Assembly (NCBI GenBank): GCA_021296055.1
Contig: JAGWBE010000001.1
Span: forward strand, 1-57,684
Length of the DNA stretch: 57,684 nt
Source: Dehalococcoidia bacterium
GTDB taxonomy: Bacteria > Chloroflexota > Dehalococcoidia > Lucifugimonadales > Australimonadaceae
Direction: 5' to 3'
Shown here: piece after piece, positions 1 through 8,246 of the stretch
Numbering within the stretch: position 1 is the stretch's first letter
Layout of the letters: the number at the start of each line of letters is the position of its first letter
Notes under the pieces: generated by a model
What the model was told of the DNA's origin: nothing
Databases searched by the model: none
What the model saw: only the letters and a program-made list of their open reading frames with translations
Made by a program: the position numbers and the translations under genes

Positions 1-315
1 AACTTCGCCGATGCGACGGGAAACATCCTCAAATGACGGATGCGGATCGGTCTTGGCTTTAGCGTACAGCCAGGCGACAGGGTTGATGTCGCACGCCACG
101 GCGCGACGGCCCGACACCATCGCAACGTACGGAGCGGCACCACGTCCGCAGAAGGGGTCAAGCACCGTGTCGCCCGGATTGCTGAAGGCGCCGACCACTT
201 GGCGCGTGAACTCGATGGGGAACATCGCGTAGTAGGGCCCAAGGCATGCCCAGCGGCTCTCCGCCGTTCCAAAGCCGGCCAGCGCCGGCACGCTGCGCAG
301 GCCGCTGGCGCTCAT
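1..315 (-). CDS. Site-specific DNA methyltransferase, N-terminal part (runs off left edge)
   Basis: The reading frame is open from an ATG at 315 down to base 1 (105 codons seen), so only the N-terminus is present. Around residues 45-55 it carries DPFCGRGAAP, close to the DPFCGSGTT-type S-adenosylmethionine-binding motif of N4-cytosine/N6-adenine DNA methyltransferases, followed by an acidic VACDINP segment at the end of the next strand, as expected for the second SAM-contacting residue. The ATG shares its A with the nurA TGA stop (TGATG), so it is translationally coupled to nurA and is the fourth gene of the dnaN-herA-nurA operon. The catalytic (D/N/S)PP(Y/W) motif lies beyond the window, so base specificity cannot be judged. 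Confidence 0.75.
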   Translation of the reverse strand, partial: MSASGLRSVPALAGFGTAESRWACLGPYYAMFPIEFTRQVVGAFSNPGDTVLDPFCGRGAAPYVAMVSGRRAVACDINPVAWLYAKAKTDPHPSFEDVSRRIGEV

Positions 316-1637
316 CACTCTTCGAAGAGCTCCGCCAGCAAGCCGATGCCCGCCTTCAAGGGTATGGCGGCGTGCGCGTGGGCGCGCACCAGCGGGGCGA
401 AGCCGTCCTCGTAGAGGTAGGTGGAGAATTCGTCCATGATATCCAGCGCCTCGCCCAACCGTGGGTAAGCGGCTACTCCGACGCAGTCGCGGCTCTCCCC
501 TTCCGTGTTCACGATAGGCGTCATGACCACCGCATGCTGCCCCAGCCGGTTCTTATAGAGCACGCGGCGCCCATAGTCAGTTTCCACTCCATGGGCTTTA
601 GCCTCCTGAGGGCGCAAGGCGATGTGGCGGTGAGTGTACGCACGGTCGGGCGCCAGAGCCAACCCTGACTCGAGCCGCGCCCGCGGGCCTTCGTAGTCGC
701 TCTGGTCGAGCGCCTTCAGGTGTTCGAGGAACATGCCGGACTTCTCTACGCCGAAGAGCAGCACTCCGGGCCCACCGCGCGCCAAGGCCTGCGCGTGGAG
801 CCGGGCGACCTCGTTTTGCACATGGAGTTTCAGCCAGGCAGGCATGCCGAAGATGGCCAGTGGTCCGTCCATCACAAAAGCGGTTGTGCCAAAGGCGCTC
901 CACCAACCACGCCGCTCGAAGAAACGCATGATGTTGACCATAGCCAGGTGTTCCACGACCTGCCGCATAGCAGTGTAGGCCTGGGCAGAGGAGCCAAAGT
1001 CTTCGAACCGCTCGTGCAGCCGGAGGCTGTCTGTCTCGAAGATCTGCTCGCACCTTTCGCAAGCGCACTCGCCTATTCCCTCAAGGGCAGGAATGGTGTT
1101 GGAGCAATCATCCATCGGGCAAGGAAAGCGCCTAGACGGTGTGATAGCGCGCATCGTCTCAATCAGCGTCTCGTGTTCATCGTCTACTCTTCTACCAGCG
1201 AGCGCTTGGTGGACAGAGTAGCGGAAGAAGCGCTCCGGGGTATCATCAGCAACATCCTCGCGCACTACATTCCTGCCGGGCAGCACCGCGTCAAGCGTCC
1301 GGCAGTCCTCTATGTCGCGCATCGTGCTGGGCCGCGGGATTGAGCCAGGCGGGATATCCTTAAGTGCCTGGAGGTCGATGACAACAGCGGCGAGGTTTAG
1401 CAGCGCCGCCTCAGCCCCCGGGTAACCGATGCGGACGGGACTGGCGACCGTGGAACCGTCGATGACGATGATGCGGCTAATCGCGTCTTGACCCCGGGGC
1501 GGAGTCAGTGCCACGGGAGGCTCAACGGCCTCCTCGGGGCCGCCGTAGCGAATCGCGCCCTCGAAATCTCTGACGCTGTCGCTTGTGGTGAGCCGCCACA
1601 GCGATTCGCCAGTGGCAAACTCCTTCTCGTAGGGCAT
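315..1637 (-). CDS. nurA: NurA-like 5'-3' nuclease with internal zinc-ribbon-like segment
   Basis: This 440-residue protein looks like a NurA-domain nuclease, the partner of HerA in DNA end resection. Visible NurA hallmarks are an early IIVIDGS strand (Asp60) and a second acidic strand FVMDGP (Asp257), which would hold the metal-binding residues, followed by a GVEKSG segment near residue 297 and a long C-terminal half. Between them, C173, C178, C191, C193 and C196 form a zinc-ribbon-like cluster (CPMDDC and CACERC) that I do not associate with the minimal archaeal NurA. Its start overlaps the herA stop by one base (TGATG) and its stop overlaps the methyltransferase start the same way. Family assignment is from motifs and context and is fairly firm. 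Confidence 0.75.
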   Translation of the reverse strand: MPYEKEFATGESLWRLTTSDSVRDFEGAIRYGGPEEAVEPPVALTPPRGQDAISRIIVIDGSTVASPVRIGYPGAEAALLNLAAVVIDLQALKDIPPGSIPRPSTMRDIEDCRTLDAVLPGRNVVREDVADDTPERFFRYSVHQALAGRRVDDEHETLIETMRAITPSRRFPCPMDDCSNTIPALEGIGECACERCEQIFETDSLRLHERFEDFGSSAQAYTAMRQVVEHLAMVNIMRFFERRGWWSAFGTTAFVMDGPLAIFGMPAWLKLHVQNEVARLHAQALARGGPGVLLFGVEKSGMFLEHLKALDQSDYEGPRARLESGLALAPDRAYTHRHIALRPQEAKAHGVETDYGRRVLYKNRLGQHAVVMTPIVNTEGESRDCVGVAAYPRLGEALDIMDEFSTYLYEDGFAPLVRAHAHAAIPLKAGIGLLAELFEE

Positions 1638-3793
1638 CAGGACTCCTGCGCTGGCGCAGTGAAGCGGTCGATCTGGACGGGCAGCGTGTAGGGGCTGGAC
1701 ATTGTTCGCACCTTGAGGAAGCCCGGCTCTTTCACCCGACGGATGCTGCCGCTGAAGTCGGCGAAGTCGTTGTACTGGTCTAGTTCGCGAGTCTCTCCAG
1801 TGCTGTTGAGGTGGGAGAGGAACCAGTTCTCGGTGTTGCGGAGAATGTTGCGCTGGATGGAGGATGGCTCTTGCGTGGAGTAGACCAGGCCGATGTTGAA
1901 CTTGGCGCCCTCCTTCGCCGTGCGCGCCCAGATGTTGCGAGTGTCCTCCTCGCCGCCGCGGGGCAAGAGTGTATGCGCTTCCTCAACGTAGATGATCATC
2001 GGGTCGGGCGGGAGGAAGAAGCCGTCGGAGGCTTTCCTCGGCCGGGTGAAGGTTTCCTGTTGCCGGGCGAATATCTTGCGCATGATGCGCTCCGCCGACT
2101 GCTCGTTCATAACCGGGTCGCCCAGCGCCTGGTCGAGAATCACCAGCCTGCCTGCCTCCATGTCGACGATAATCTCATCGGTGTAGTCCGCATTCCGGCT
2201 CGGGTCGTGCCACTCCCGGCACTCTCGCAACGCCTGAACTCCTCGGGTGTTTTCAAAGATGCGTAGTAAGCCAAGGAGCCGGTCATCGCTCCAGTTACGC
2301 CGATCGTGAGATGCCTGGTAGCGCCGATCGAACCTGTGACCATCTCCATTCCTTTCAAACCACTTGCTCAACTGGCGGCACAACTCCCTAGCAGCATTCC
2401 ATGACAATTCACCCTGCACTTCTGCTGTAAAACCGGACAGGAGAGGCTCGTCTTCCATGGCCCTTCGTACTTCGTCGCCGAAAAGGCCACGCACGGACAC
2501 ATTGGCGGTTGGGGGCTCGAATCCTGCTGCGGCCAGAATGGCTTGATAGACGAACACCGCGCGATGGTAGCGGACGTACTCGCCCCTATCGGTGATTCCC
2601 CCCGGCGCGGTCAGGTCGGTGCTGCGGAATGCCGCGATGTACGCCGCACTCTCGCTCTCAATGCGGCCATAGATAATCTGCTTGCCCATGTAGAGGGATT
2701 CCAGAGATTGGTGGAGGTCGTGGGCTGAGCTTGGCGGCTGCGACTGCGGCGGCAGCTCGCCCCCGAAGAAATTCACCTTAGTGATGCGCCGCCCCGGGTC
2801 GTAAGGGTGTGGCGTCAGGCCGTAGGTCACCACGTCTGACAAGTCGGCGCCTGGGAGATGCTTCACGTTGCGTAGGCAGCCGTCATCCTGCGGGTTGTCG
2901 TTGGCGTATTCCCCATTGGGGTCGATTATCAGCTGCGCGACGCGCTCAGAGGCATCCCCGCTGAGGCGCAGCTCGAAGACTGCCCGGGCGAGCGTCTTGA
3001 CGGTGTTGGACTTGCCGGTGCGGGTCATGCCGAACAGCGCCGTGCGCTGGGCCACCACGTCTCGCGTGGTCATCTGCACAGGGACGGACTCGGGGCGGCC
3101 TGCATCCAGCGAGGCAGCGTACTTGACCTCGCCGATGCGGACGCGCCCCGAGCCAGGTGCGCCGTCCCTGGTGAAATTGGCGATGCGTTCCAGCGCCACG
3201 CCTATGGGCTTGTAAATCTTCATTCCCTGCCCGGCGTAGAAGTTGTCGATATCGCTCCCAAAGGTCAAGCGCCACTCGCCGGATTCCGTAGAGTGAACCA
3301 TCCGAAAGGTGCCGAGTATGGCGCAGCGCAACCCTGCGAACCGCATCTGATTGAGGGTGAACTGGTCGGTAGTCCGGGGCTCGTCCCAGTTATAGAGGCT
3401 ATCGGAGGCGCGCTGCCCCGCTTGGAAGCGCGCCTGCTGCATCTCGATGTCATTGGGCAGCGTGCTGCTTCCCAGAACGCGAAGGAGCAGCAGTGAGGGC
3501 AGAGATTCGCCAGCCTCTCCATCACCGCCGTCGGGGGCCTGATCTCTCGCCGCTACTAGGAAGCAACCGTGGGGCACACCTCCGACCTGCTGCCGCATTG
3601 CGTCGTGCACCAAGACGTGCGCCTCGTCGAAGTCCATTCGGATGAGGTCGCCGACCAGCCAGTCGGGCTCCCGGAATGCCCTGACCTCGCCCTGCGCTGC
3701 CTCGGCGCGGCGGGCGGCCTCCTCGCGCTCCATCTCGGGCGCAAGGCGGCTCAGAGGGCCTGGGGATTCGCCTGGCGTGGAGGGAGTAGTCAC
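1637..3793 (-). CDS. herA: HerA-like DNA-translocating ATPase
   Basis: A 718-residue FtsK/HerA-superfamily ATPase. The Walker A loop GMTRTGKS is at residues 255-262 and the Walker B strand IIYVEEAH at about 600-607, followed by the family feature AKEGAKFNIGLVYSTQEP, where the STQ serves as sensor. The long N-terminus would contain the HAS-barrel. HerA hexamers pump DNA into the NurA nuclease during end resection. The start is a GTG at 3793, 13 bases after the dnaN stop. The downstream nurA overlaps by one base, which fits stoichiometric synthesis of a complex. The ATPase could alternatively belong to a HerA-based phage defence module, but the link to dnaN favours replication or repair. Confidence 0.85.
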   Translation of the reverse strand: MTTPSTPGESPGPLSRLAPEMEREEAARRAEAAQGEVRAFREPDWLVGDLIRMDFDEAHVLVHDAMRQQVGGVPHGCFLVAARDQAPDGGDGEAGESLPSLLLLRVLGSSTLPNDIEMQQARFQAGQRASDSLYNWDEPRTTDQFTLNQMRFAGLRCAILGTFRMVHSTESGEWRLTFGSDIDNFYAGQGMKIYKPIGVALERIANFTRDGAPGSGRVRIGEVKYAASLDAGRPESVPVQMTTRDVVAQRTALFGMTRTGKSNTVKTLARAVFELRLSGDASERVAQLIIDPNGEYANDNPQDDGCLRNVKHLPGADLSDVVTYGLTPHPYDPGRRITKVNFFGGELPPQSQPPSSAHDLHQSLESLYMGKQIIYGRIESESAAYIAAFRSTDLTAPGGITDRGEYVRYHRAVFVYQAILAAAGFEPPTANVSVRGLFGDEVRRAMEDEPLLSGFTAEVQGELSWNAARELCRQLSKWFERNGDGHRFDRRYQASHDRRNWSDDRLLGLLRIFENTRGVQALRECREWHDPSRNADYTDEIIVDMEAGRLVILDQALGDPVMNEQSAERIMRKIFARQQETFTRPRKASDGFFLPPDPMIIYVEEAHTLLPRGGEEDTRNIWARTAKEGAKFNIGLVYSTQEPSSIQRNILRNTENWFLSHLNSTGETRELDQYNDFADFSGSIRRVKEPGFLKVRTMSSPYTLPVQIDRFTAPAQES

Positions 3794-3806
3794 GCGCCCT
3801 ACCCTG

Positions 3807-4919
3807 CTACCACTGGACGAACATCGGCATGACGACGTGGACGTATGCTTCGTCGTCGACTTGGCGGACTACGCCGGGGCTGGAGGGGGAGGTCATCTCT
3901 AGGGCGACCTTCTCCTTGTCGAGGACGGCGAGCACGTCGGTGAGGTAGCGGGCGTTGAAGGCGATGCGCCCCTCGCCGCCCTCCACCTGCGCCTCCAGCT
4001 GCCCCTCGCTATCGCCGACCTCCTCGGCGCGGGAGGAGACGGTGAGGTGGCCTGGGGCGTTCTCGCCCGGCTCCATGCGGAGGCGGATGATGGCGAAGAT
4101 GGAGGCGGTGCGGGTTACGCGGCGGAGTTCGGCGAGGTCGACGACGGCGCGGGTGTCGTGCGCGGTGGGGACGAGTTGCTCGTAGTTGGGGAAGGTTCCC
4201 TGGATGAGCTGGGAGACGACCTCGATGTCCCTGAGGCGGAAGAGCACCTGGCTGCGCTGCGGCGTGATGACGATATCGATGGGCGCCTCGCCTTCGCTGA
4301 GGCGCTCGACTTCTTGCATAGTGCGGGCAGGGACGATGACGGTAATCTCCTCCTCGACGGGCTCGAGGAGGGGGGCGTGGTGGACGGCGAGGCGAAAGCC
4401 GTCGGCGGCGGCGAGGGTGAGGCGTTCGCCCTCGAAGTGCATGTTGACGCCGGTGAGCACGGGGCGGGAATCCTCGAAGGCGGCGGCGAAGACCACTTGC
4501 CGGATGGCGTCGCGCAGCGCTTTGGCCGCGATGCGGGTTACGGCGCCCTCGGTGGGCGTGGGGATGGGGGGGAATTCGCCCGCGTCGGCGCCGTGCATAG
4601 TGGCGTTGGTGCGATCGCCCTTGATCTCGATGCCCGTGCCCGCCTCGAGTGTCTTGACGCTGATGGTCTGGGGTTCGAGGGAGTTGATGAAGTCGGTGAG
4701 CAGGCGCGCGGGGATGGTGATGCCGCCCTCGGCCTCGACCTCGGCGCCGATCCACGTGCTGATGGCGATCTCGAGGTTGGTGGCGGAGAGCTTGATGCGG
4801 CCGGCGTCGGAGGCGATGAGGACGTGTTGGGTGATAGGCAGCGTGGTGCGGGTGGCGACGGCGCGCTGGACGATGCCGAGCCCTTGGCGGAGATTCTCCT
4901 GAAGGCAGTTCAGGTGCAT
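3807..4919 (-). CDS. dnaN: DNA polymerase III beta sliding clamp
   Basis: The protein has the three-domain sliding clamp layout, with MHLNCLQENLRQGLGIVQRA at the N-terminus, AADGFRLAVH in the middle and the C-terminal VMPMFVQW (compare the VMPMR-L of most clamps). Length is 370 residues, normal for DnaN. I chose the ATG at 4919 because GAGG lies about 10 bases upstream and family homology begins there; an upstream in-frame ATG at 4964 would add a 15-residue non-homologous tail and overlaps the predicted promoter. It is the first gene of an operon with herA and nurA and is not beside dnaA or recF, which is the usual bacterial context. It tethers the replicative polymerase to DNA. Confidence 0.95.
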   Translation of the reverse strand: MHLNCLQENLRQGLGIVQRAVATRTTLPITQHVLIASDAGRIKLSATNLEIAISTWIGAEVEAEGGITIPARLLTDFINSLEPQTISVKTLEAGTGIEIKGDRTNATMHGADAGEFPPIPTPTEGAVTRIAAKALRDAIRQVVFAAAFEDSRPVLTGVNMHFEGERLTLAAADGFRLAVHHAPLLEPVEEEITVIVPARTMQEVERLSEGEAPIDIVITPQRSQVLFRLRDIEVVSQLIQGTFPNYEQLVPTAHDTRAVVDLAELRRVTRTASIFAIIRLRMEPGENAPGHLTVSSRAEEVGDSEGQLEAQVEGGEGRIAFNARYLTDVLAVLDKEKVALEMTSPSSPGVVRQVDDEAYVHVVMPMFVQW

Positions 4920-4963
4920 GGGGCGTACCTCAATATGTTGTGGTTGGGGCGGCGAGCGGCGCA

Positions 4964-4993
4964 AGTATAGGCGGGAAGTCGAAGCGCTCGCAA
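4964..4993 (-). promoter_or_regulatory. Predicted sigma-70-type promoter of the dnaN-herA-nurA operon
   Basis: On the minus strand a TATACT -10 box (4969-4964) is preceded, after an 18-base spacer, by TTGCGA (4993-4988), a 4/6 match to the -35 consensus. This would start transcription near 4957, about 38 bases before the dnaN ATG at 4919. Confidence 0.5.
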
Positions 4994-5066
4994 GATGAAG
5001 GCGGCAGGGACGCGGCGCACGCCGTTCCAGAGGGAGGAGAAGGGAGTGAGAGCGGCGGCGTGCGGC

Positions 5067-5564
5067 CTACTGCCAGCCGCTGAGGAGCTCGACGAGCTGG
5101 TCGATTTGCTCGGGGGTAAGGGTTTCGCCGAAGTTCTGCGGCATCAAGTCGGGTTCGCAGTCGCCCGTGGGGCAGTCGGCGGCGAGCTCGGCGTTGGGGT
5201 CAAGGATGGAAAGGCGGATCGCGTCGGCGTCGAGGCGCGCGCCGATGTCGGAGAGGTCGGGACCGACCTGGCCGTTGGCCTGGGGGATGGACGCGACGCT
5301 GTGGCAAGCGCCGCATCCGGCAACCTGGACGAAGACGCGCGCGCCGCCCGTGAGGTTCGCGCCGCCGCCATCCACCGGGCCGGAGGGAGTGGGCGTGGGG
5401 ACGGGGGTGACGCCGGGCGCCTCGCACGGGCTGGCGACGAACACGCCGCCCTGTGCGACGAGGCATTGGTCGGCGTCGGGGTTAGGCTCCGTTCCGCAGG
5501 CTGCGGCGAGCGCCAGCACGGCTGCGGCAAGCAGCGTGGCGACAAGGGTTCTGGGGTGAAGCAA
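5067..5564 (-). CDS. Lipoprotein monohaem cytochrome c
   Basis: A 165-residue exported protein. The N-terminus is a lipoprotein signal peptide ending ALAAAC, with lipidated Cys23, then a Pro/Thr/Gly-rich linker (about 50-68). CGACH at residues 84-88 is the haem c attachment motif. Met141 in DLMPQNF is the probable sixth haem ligand, and the end TPEQIDQLVELL is the usual C-terminal helix of class I cytochromes c. It would be anchored outside the membrane and act as an electron carrier; its partners are not visible here. The best start is a TTG at 5564. Extra cysteines (34, 47, 131, 136) could form disulfides. No neighbour is obviously co-transcribed. Confidence 0.8.
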   Translation of the reverse strand: MLHPRTLVATLLAAAVLALAAACGTEPNPDADQCLVAQGGVFVASPCEAPGVTPVPTPTPSGPVDGGGANLTGGARVFVQVAGCGACHSVASIPQANGQVGPDLSDIGARLDADAIRLSILDPNAELAADCPTGDCEPDLMPQNFGETLTPEQIDQLVELLSGWQ

Positions 5565-5765
5565 GCGCTCTCTCAGCGGGACGTCTTGCGGTGGCCTGCG
5601 CCCCGCGGACTAGGCGGGCGCGGGCCGCGCCGGAGTGTGGAGTGGTTCCCGCAATAGGTATCACTCGCCCGCGCGGCCTGTCAAGGCGGAGGGAGCGCGT
5701 AAACGGGCGAGGGCGCGTTGGAGTGAGGCGCCGCCGCCTTGCCTCCCTCGAATCGAGGCGAGATT

Positions 5766-5794
5766 CCCGCTTTCTCGGAAATGACGAAAGCGGG
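5766..5794. repeat. Intergenic hairpin of the CCCGCTTTC...GAAAGCGGG type
   Basis: Nine-base inverted arms CCCGCTTTC and GAAAGCGGG flank an 11-base loop (TCGGAAATGAC). It resembles the CCCGCTTTCGCGGGAATGACG elements scattered in many bacterial genomes. The rest of the gap 5565-5859 holds no ORF I can support. Confidence 0.5.
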
Positions 5795-5859
5795 CAGGAA
5801 CGGCATGCGACGGCCATACCCTACCCTGCCGCTTGCGCCGCGTCCTCGAGCGCGGGCGG

Positions 5860-6084
5860 CTAGCCGGTGCGCTTGACTTCGAGCGACTCGCCGGGGGCGA
5901 GCGCCACTCGCCGGACGTTGATGCCGAGCTTGAGCAGCCAGTAGCCGAGCGTGGCCTTGCTGACCTCCAAGGTCAGCGCCGTGGCCGTGAGGCCGTGCTC
6001 GTTGATCATCTCCGGGAGGAGCCGTTCCAGCGGTTGCCGGTAGCGGTCCTCCACGTTCTGCATGAGACGGGTCTTACGCGCCAT
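5860..6084 (-). CDS. Small helix-turn-helix DNA-binding protein
   Basis: A 74-residue protein. The segment from about residue 29 to 55 (HGLTATALTLEVSKATLGYW, then LLKLGI) reads as a Fis/Psq-type helix-turn-helix: an initial helix, a VSKATL turn into the recognition helix, and the LGI that usually ends it. The rest is basic at the N-terminus (MARKTR) with a short C-terminal tail. I chose the ATG at 6084 because GGGGAGGGG lies just upstream; an in-frame start at 6156 would add 24 residues of unrelated sequence. It is divergent from the export protein at 6315, and the intergenic DNA has three ACTATNCG motifs that could be its operator. Function as a regulator is inference. Confidence 0.6.
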   Translation of the reverse strand: MARKTRLMQNVEDRYRQPLERLLPEMINEHGLTATALTLEVSKATLGYWLLKLGINVRRVALAPGESLEVKRTG

Positions 6085-6162
6085 ACGTACCCCTCCCCTA
6101 AGCGTGCGTGCAGGATGGATTCGGTTGTGTTTTCCCCGGCGCGTATTTGACCGCATCCTCGA

Positions 6163-6212
6163 CGTATAGTCAACCCTACGCCTAGATACGGGACTATTCG
6201 GCGGACTATGCG
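6163..6212. promoter_or_regulatory. Candidate operator: three ACTATNCG motifs between divergent genes
   Basis: ACTATACG occurs on the minus strand at 6170-6163, and ACTATTCG (6193-6200) and ACTATGCG (6205-6212) occur on the plus strand, the latter two 12 bases apart. On the minus strand TTGACT (6173-6168) plus a 17-base spacer and TCAAAT gives a weak promoter for the HTH gene that overlaps the first motif. Binding by the HTH protein is inference. Confidence 0.35.
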
Positions 6213-6314
6213 CCGGTTTAGTCGAAGTATTAGAATCGTCCAGAACACGCCCGCGCGTCGCAACCGGGCGGGAGACGAAAAGCGCGCGGCGGCCTTGCGG
6301 AGACGCCCTAACCT

Positions 6315-6782
6315 ATGCCTGGAGAACTCGTCACCTTCCTCACCGCAATGGCGCCCATCGGCGAGCTTCGCGCCGCCGTGCCGCTGGGCCTCGTGCAGTA
6401 CGGGCTCTCGTGGCGAGTCGTGCTGCCTCTGGCGGTGCTGGGCAACCTAGCGCCCGTGCCGTTCGTGCTGCTGGCGCTCCACGGCGCCGGCGAGAGGGTG
6501 GAACGGATGGACAACGCCGCCGGGGCGCTGCTGCGCTGGCGCACGCGACGGCTGGAGGAGCGGTGGGGCGAGTTTGTCCGCCGCTATGAGTTCTGGGCCG
6601 TGATGCTGATGGTGGCGATTCCCTTGCCCTTCACTGGGGCGTGGACGGGTTGCTTGGCGGTCTGGTCGCTGCGCGTGCCCTTGCGCAAGGGGTTGCCGGC
6701 CATCGCGCTGGGGGTGGCTATCGCGGGTATCATCGTGATTATCCTGGTGGAAGCGGGCGTCGAGGCGTTCAGGCACGTCTAG
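6315..6782 (+). CDS. Small multidrug-export family membrane protein (PF06695/COG2426 type)
   Basis: A 155-residue integral membrane protein. The N-terminal TAMAPIGELRAAVPLGL is the hallmark of the COG2426 small multidrug export family, followed by hydrophobic segments at about 33-57, 90-118 and 126-149 and an arginine-rich cytoplasmic loop (about 64-87). LMVAIPLPFTGAWTGCLA matches the second conserved block. No substrate has been firmly shown for the family, so transport of drugs should be read as a family label. The next gene follows 18 bases downstream and is probably co-transcribed. The divergent HTH gene may regulate it. Confidence 0.75.
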   Translation: MPGELVTFLTAMAPIGELRAAVPLGLVQYGLSWRVVLPLAVLGNLAPVPFVLLALHGAGERVERMDNAAGALLRWRTRRLEERWGEFVRRYEFWAVMLMVAIPLPFTGAWTGCLAVWSLRVPLRKGLPAIALGVAIAGIIVIILVEAGVEAFRHV

Positions 6783-6800
6783 GGAGCATCGAGGAGCGCT

Positions 6801-7289
6801 ATGCAGTTCTGGGAGAAGGTGCGGCGGAACCACGGCTTGGAGCACGCGGCCATCACGCTGATGCTGCCCCACGCGCGGCAGAACCGCGTCGTCGCGGGCT
6901 ACTCGCTGCCCGGGGGATTCGTGGTGTTGGGCGATTTCGAGACGGAGCAGGTGGAGCGCTTCGCCCAGGAGGGGTTGGAGCGGATGCGCCAGGGGCAGAC
7001 CGACCTGGCGGTGTCGCCTTTCTGCGGTACGAACATCGTGGTGGCGGCGGCGCTAGCGACGCTCGGCGCGGTGGTGGCGCTGCGGTTCGGCGGGTTCGGC
7101 CTGCGGGGGCTGAACCGCGCCTTCTCGAACGCGACGCTCGCCCTGATGGCGTCGCGCCCCATCGGGCGCTTCGTACAGGAGCGCTACACCACGTCGGCCG
7201 ACGTGGGCGCGGCGTCCATCACCGGCGTAACGCGGCATGAAATCGGCGGCCTGACGGTGCACTGGGTGGCGACGAGGTTCGCGGCGTAA
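6801..7289 (+). CDS. DUF6391-like protein
   Basis: A 162-residue protein opening with WEKVRRNHGLEHAAITLML, which resembles the NHxLEHA motif of the DUF6391 family found in Chloroflexota and cyanobacteria. The SPFCGTNIVVAAALATLGAVVAL stretch (about residues 73-95) is a probable membrane segment. The His and Glu of the HGLEHA block could bind a metal, but no activity is known to me. It lies 18 bases after the small export protein and probably shares its transcript. Confidence 0.6.
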   Translation: MQFWEKVRRNHGLEHAAITLMLPHARQNRVVAGYSLPGGFVVLGDFETEQVERFAQEGLERMRQGQTDLAVSPFCGTNIVVAAALATLGAVVALRFGGFGLRGLNRAFSNATLALMASRPIGRFVQERYTTSADVGAASITGVTRHEIGGLTVHWVATRFAA

Positions 7290-7303
7290 GGGCGGCGAGG
7301 TGG

Positions 7304-7376
7304 CATCCCCGGACGGATTCGAACCGTCGACCGTCTGCTTAGAAGGCAGCTGCTCTGTCCGCTGAGCTACGGGGAC
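7304..7376 (-). tRNA. tRNA-Arg (anticodon TCT)
   Basis: Read on the minus strand, a complete 73-base cloverleaf is seen: acceptor stem GTCCCCG/CGGGGAT with a G-U closing pair, D-arm GCTC...GAGC, anticodon loop CTTCTAA with anticodon TCT, variable loop CGGTC, T-arm GACGG-TTCGAAT-CCGTC and discriminator G. The CCA end is not encoded (TGC follows). It decodes AGA/AGG. Confidence 0.95.
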
Positions 7377-7466
7377 TTGCGCTGAATTATAGTAGTAACG
7401 CCTCCGGCGGCGGTCAACCGCCCCGCTTGACGTGCCCTGCCTGTGAAATTCCCGCGAGGAGTCGCT

Positions 7467-8246
7467 ATGGCCGCCACCCTGACCTACGAGACGAAAGGCG
7501 GCGTCGCCGTCCTCACGCTGCGGCGCGAGGAGCGGCGCAACGCCATCAACCGCGCGATGATCGCCGACCTGACAGAGGCGGTGGAAGCGTTCGAGCGAGA
7601 CGCGGCGGCGCGCGTGCTCATCGTAACGGGCGCGGGCAGCGCGTTCTCGGCGGGCGCGGACATCAAGGAGCGCGCCGAGAACGCGGGCGACATGTCCGTC
7701 CAGCGCACCTCGCTCCACATCTCGCCCCTCTTCCGCCGTCTAGAGTTGATGGACAAGGTGGTCATCGCGGCGATCAATGGTCCCGCCGTCGGGGGCGGGT
7801 GCGAGTTGGCGCTGGCGTGCGACCTGCGCGTCGCGGGGCGAAGCGCGGTGTTCGCGCTGCCCGAGGTGCGGCTCGGCATCCTGCCGGGAGCGGGCGGCAC
7901 CCAGCGCCTCCCGCGCGTCGTCGGCCCTGCCCGCGCCAAGGAGATGATGCTGCTCGCCCGCTACCTGGACGCGCCGGCCGCCCTCGCGTGGGGCCTGGTC
8001 AACGAAGTGGTGGACGACGCCGAACTGATGCCGCGCGCCCGCGCCATCGCCGCCGAGGTCATCGAGATGGCGCCGGTCGCGCTCGGCGTCATCAAGACGG
8101 CCGTGGACAAGGCGCAAGACATGGACCTAGACGCCGGCTTAGCGTTCGAGCAGGAGTGCTCGCAGGTCGTGGCGGCCACCGCCGACCGCGTCGAGGGCTA
8201 CCAGGCGTTCGTGGAGAAGCGCAAGCCGCGCTTCACCGGGCGATAG
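7467..8246 (+). CDS. Enoyl-CoA hydratase/isomerase family protein
   Basis: A 259-residue crotonase-fold protein. The oxyanion-hole segments are visible as SAGADIKERAEN (about residues 62-73) and NGPAVGGGCELALACDLRVA (about 100-119). FALPEVRLGILPGAGGTQRLPR carries the Glu of ALPE and the second acidic position seen in true hydratases. It would hydrate trans-2-enoyl-CoAs in fatty or amino acid breakdown. I chose the ATG at 7467 because GAGGAG lies 8 bases upstream; an in-frame ATG at 7443 has no ribosome site. It stands alone next to tRNA-Arg, so its exact pathway cannot be inferred. Confidence 0.85.
   Translation: MAATLTYETKGGVAVLTLRREERRNAINRAMIADLTEAVEAFERDAAARVLIVTGAGSAFSAGADIKERAENAGDMSVQRTSLHISPLFRRLELMDKVVIAAINGPAVGGGCELALACDLRVAGRSAVFALPEVRLGILPGAGGTQRLPRVVGPARAKEMMLLARYLDAPAALAWGLVNEVVDDAELMPRARAIAAEVIEMAPVALGVIKTAVDKAQDMDLDAGLAFEQECSQVVAATADRVEGYQAFVEKRKPRFTGR

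Noticed and set aside
1..4919. dnaN-herA-nurA-methyltransferase as a dedicated phage defence island
   Set aside because: No restriction nuclease, integrase or other defence gene is visible and the first gene is the replicative clamp, so a housekeeping repair role is at least as likely; kept only as an open question.
4047..4970. A 307-codon plus-strand open frame across dnaN
   Set aside because: It is the complement of dnaN; composition is Gly/Asp/Val-rich with no motif.
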